Assembly: GCF_014358015.1 (NCBI RefSeq)
Contig: NZ_JACONV010000016.1
Coordinates: forward strand, 43,216 to 107,215
Reading direction: 5' to 3'
Length of the DNA: 64,000 bases
From: Pseudomonas triticifolii
GTDB lineage: Bacteria > Pseudomonadota > Gammaproteobacteria > Pseudomonadales > Pseudomonadaceae
Part shown: positions 62,419 to 64,000 of the stretch, one piece after another
Layout of the letters: every line of letters starts with the position of its first letter
How positions within the stretch are numbered: the stretch's first letter is position 1
The notes under the pieces: generated by a model
Database searches by the model: none
Told to the model about the DNA's origin: nothing
What the model saw: the letters and a program-made list of their open reading frames with translations, nothing else
Translations under genes and position numbers: made by a program

Positions 62419-63912
62419 ATGAGCAGCATTCAACACCTGATTCACGGTGAGTTCGTTTCTGGCGAAGGACGCACGGCCGACGTGTTCAACCCGTCGACCG
62501 GGCAAGCCGTTCACAAGGTTGCCCTGGCCAGTCGTGAAACCGTTCAGCAGGCGATCGACTCTGCAAAGTCAGCCTTTCCGGCCTGGCGCAATACACCGGC
62601 TGCGAAGCGGGCTCAGGTGATGTTTCGTTTCAAACAATTGCTGGAGCAGAACGAGGGGCGTATCGCTCAGTTGATCAGCGAAGAGCATGGCAAGACGCTG
62701 GAGGATGCTGCGGGCGAGCTGAAGCGCGGTATCGAGAACGTTGAATACGCTTGTGCTGCACCCGAGGTGCTCAAGGGCGAATACAGCCGTAACGTCGGTC
62801 CTAACATTGATGCCTGGTCAGACTTTCAGCCGCTGGGCATCGTGGCGGGCATCACACCGTTCAACTTTCCGGCGATGGTGCCGCTGTGGATGTATCCGCT
62901 GGCGATCGTCTGTGGCAACTGCTTCATTCTCAAACCGTCCGAGCGTGATCCGAGCTCCACTTTGCTGATTGCCGAGCTGCTGCATGAGGCAGGTTTGCCC
63001 AAAGGTGTGCTCAATGTGGTGCATGGCGACAAGGTTGCAGTGGATGCGCTGATCGAAGCGCCGGAAGTCAAAGCGTTGAGTTTTGTCGGTTCGACACCTA
63101 TCGCCGAGTACATCTATAAAGAAGGCGCTGCACGCGGCAAGCGCGTTCAGGCACTGGGCGGCGCGAAGAATCACGCGGTGCTGATGCCGGATGCGGACCT
63201 GGATAATGCGGTCAGTGCCTTAATGGGCGCAGCGTATGGTTCGTGCGGCGAGCGTTGCATGGCGATCTCGGTTGCGGTCTGCGTGGGTGACCAGATCGCC
63301 GATGCGCTGGTGGCGAAGCTGGTCCCGCAGATCCAGAGCCTGAAAATCGGGGCAGGTACCACCTGTGGTCTGGACATGGGGCCTCTGGTGACGGGGCAGC
63401 ATCGCGATAAGGTCAGTGGCTATATAGAAGACGGCGTTCAGTCGGGTGCGACGCTGGTCGTGGACGGGCGCGGTCTTGAGGTTGCCGGTCATGAGCATGG
63501 CTTCTTCATGGGCGGGTGCCTGTTTGATCGCGTGACCCCGCAGATGCGTATCTATAAGGAAGAGATCTTCGGGCCGGTGCTGTGCATCGTGCGTGTGGAC
63601 AGCCTGGAGGCGGCCATGCAACTGATCAATGATCACGAGTACGGCAACGGCACCTGCATCTTCACGCGCGATGGCGAAGCGGCGCGCCTGTTCTGTGACG
63701 AGATTGAAGTGGGCATGGTCGGCGTCAACGTACCGTTGCCGGTTCCGGTTGCTTATCACAGCTTCGGTGGGTGGAAGCGTTCGTTGTTCGGTGATCTGCA
63801 TGCGTATGGTCCGGATGGCGTACGTTTCTATACGCGCCGCAAGGCAATCACCCAGCGTTGGCCGCAACGTGCGAGTCATGAAGCGTCGCAATTTGCGTTT
63901 CCCAGCCTGTAA
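62419..63912 (+). CDS. bauC: malonate-semialdehyde/methylmalonate-semialdehyde dehydrogenase (CoA-acylating)
   Basis: A 497-residue aldehyde dehydrogenase of the MmsA type. Catalytic Cys280 is in SCGERCMAIS, Asn149 in ITPFNFPAMVP, the NAD+ loop is FVGSTPIAEYIY, and LGGAKNHAVLMPDAD is MmsA-specific. After BauA it would convert malonate semialdehyde to acetyl-CoA and CO2; methylmalonate semialdehyde is the alternative substrate. The start at 62419 has GGAG 6 nt upstream; the longer in-frame start at 62374 is rejected. Confidence 0.93.
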   Translation: MSSIQHLIHGEFVSGEGRTADVFNPSTGQAVHKVALASRETVQQAIDSAKSAFPAWRNTPAAKRAQVMFRFKQLLEQNEGRIAQLISEEHGKTLEDAAGELKRGIENVEYACAAPEVLKGEYSRNVGPNIDAWSDFQPLGIVAGITPFNFPAMVPLWMYPLAIVCGNCFILKPSERDPSSTLLIAELLHEAGLPKGVLNVVHGDKVAVDALIEAPEVKALSFVGSTPIAEYIYKEGAARGKRVQALGGAKNHAVLMPDADLDNAVSALMGAAYGSCGERCMAISVAVCVGDQIADALVAKLVPQIQSLKIGAGTTCGLDMGPLVTGQHRDKVSGYIEDGVQSGATLVVDGRGLEVAGHEHGFFMGGCLFDRVTPQMRIYKEEIFGPVLCIVRVDSLEAAMQLINDHEYGNGTCIFTRDGEAARLFCDEIEVGMVGVNVPLPVPVAYHSFGGWKRSLFGDLHAYGPDGVRFYTRRKAITQRWPQRASHEASQFAFPSL

Positions 63913-64000
63913 ATCAGGCGTGTGGAGTGGGGTGGCTGGATAGATGTATCCCGTATTTATTGGGGATCATTTGAAAGATGACAGTTTTTTGAAATTAACT
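63913..64000. other. end-of-window non-coding stretch
   Basis: Eighty-eight bases after bauC, AT-rich towards the end. I see no terminator or start of a further gene in the part given. Confidence 0.5.

Overview
The window is a contiguous stretch of gamma-proteobacterial chromosome, GC-rich and densely coded on both strands. Gene content and protein sequences point to a Pseudomonas, most probably of the P. syringae group. Supporting signs are the PprA/PprB-type regulators beside TadE/TadG proteins, the FecBCDE set, beta-alanine catabolism genes of the bauR-bauA-bauC type, a CueR-CopA-CopZ copper module, and Pseudomonas-style REP elements. I found no rRNA, tRNA, CRISPR array, transposase, integrase or plasmid/phage core. 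This is ordinary chromosome with a few accessory patches.

Layout. (1) 0-8 kb: MATE exporter, lipoprotein alpha/beta hydrolase, an orphan shortened VgrG, biosynthetic arginine decarboxylase (SpeA), YciH/SUI1, a Nudix hydrolase and a DUF2333 protein. (2) 8.5-17 kb: a signalling and pilus patch with a two-REC GGDEF protein, a PprB-like regulator, an FppA-like prepilin peptidase, TadE, a PprA-like PAS histidine kinase and TadG. No Tad motor, secretin or Flp pilin lies alongside. (3) 17-23 kb: two DUF4136 lipoproteins, CmoM, a MazG-like protein, and a MaoC/long-FabG/thiolase set. (4) 23-28 kb: small membrane protein, DUF726-like hydrolase, SBF symporter with divergent AraC regulator, RIO kinase. 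(5) 28-31.4 kb: copA-cueR and copZ, both preceded by matching CueR-type dyads. (6) 31.5-37.7 kb: chemoreceptor, Bcr/CflA MFS exporter, quinone-oxidoreductase-like enzyme with divergent LysR regulator, a low-GC gap, an ArsR-like regulator. (7) 37.8-41 kb: adenine deaminase, 2OG-Fe(II) oxygenase, BMP-type binding protein. (8) 41-46 kb: fecBCDE and chaA. (9) 46.2-47.1 kb: eight tandem copies of a 112/113-bp paired-REP unit. (10) 47-52.8 kb: a large unrecognised membrane protein, 8-oxoguanine deaminase, merR-SDR and a divergent small membrane protein. (11) 52.8-60 kb: an octanucleotide repeat between two REPs, the BMP-family ABC permeases and ATPase, a gap with two perfect DnaA boxes, YigZ, a RutR-like TetR regulator and an NCS2 nucleobase permease. 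(12) 60-64 kb: bauR, bauA and bauC for beta-alanine breakdown.

How the genes work together. The right half is a purine/pyrimidine and beta-alanine salvage region. A BMP-type ABC importer, split into two loci about 12 kb apart, and an NCS2 permease would bring in nucleosides or nucleobases. Adenine and 8-oxoguanine deaminases would process purines. BauA and BauC would convert beta-alanine, a pyrimidine breakdown product, to malonate semialdehyde and acetyl-CoA. The most unusual DNA is non-coding: the REP array, which supplies the last codons of the neighbouring 841-residue protein; the REP-flanked octanucleotide repeat; and the paired DnaA boxes. Functional names rest on protein motifs and remembered family sequences; no database search was run.
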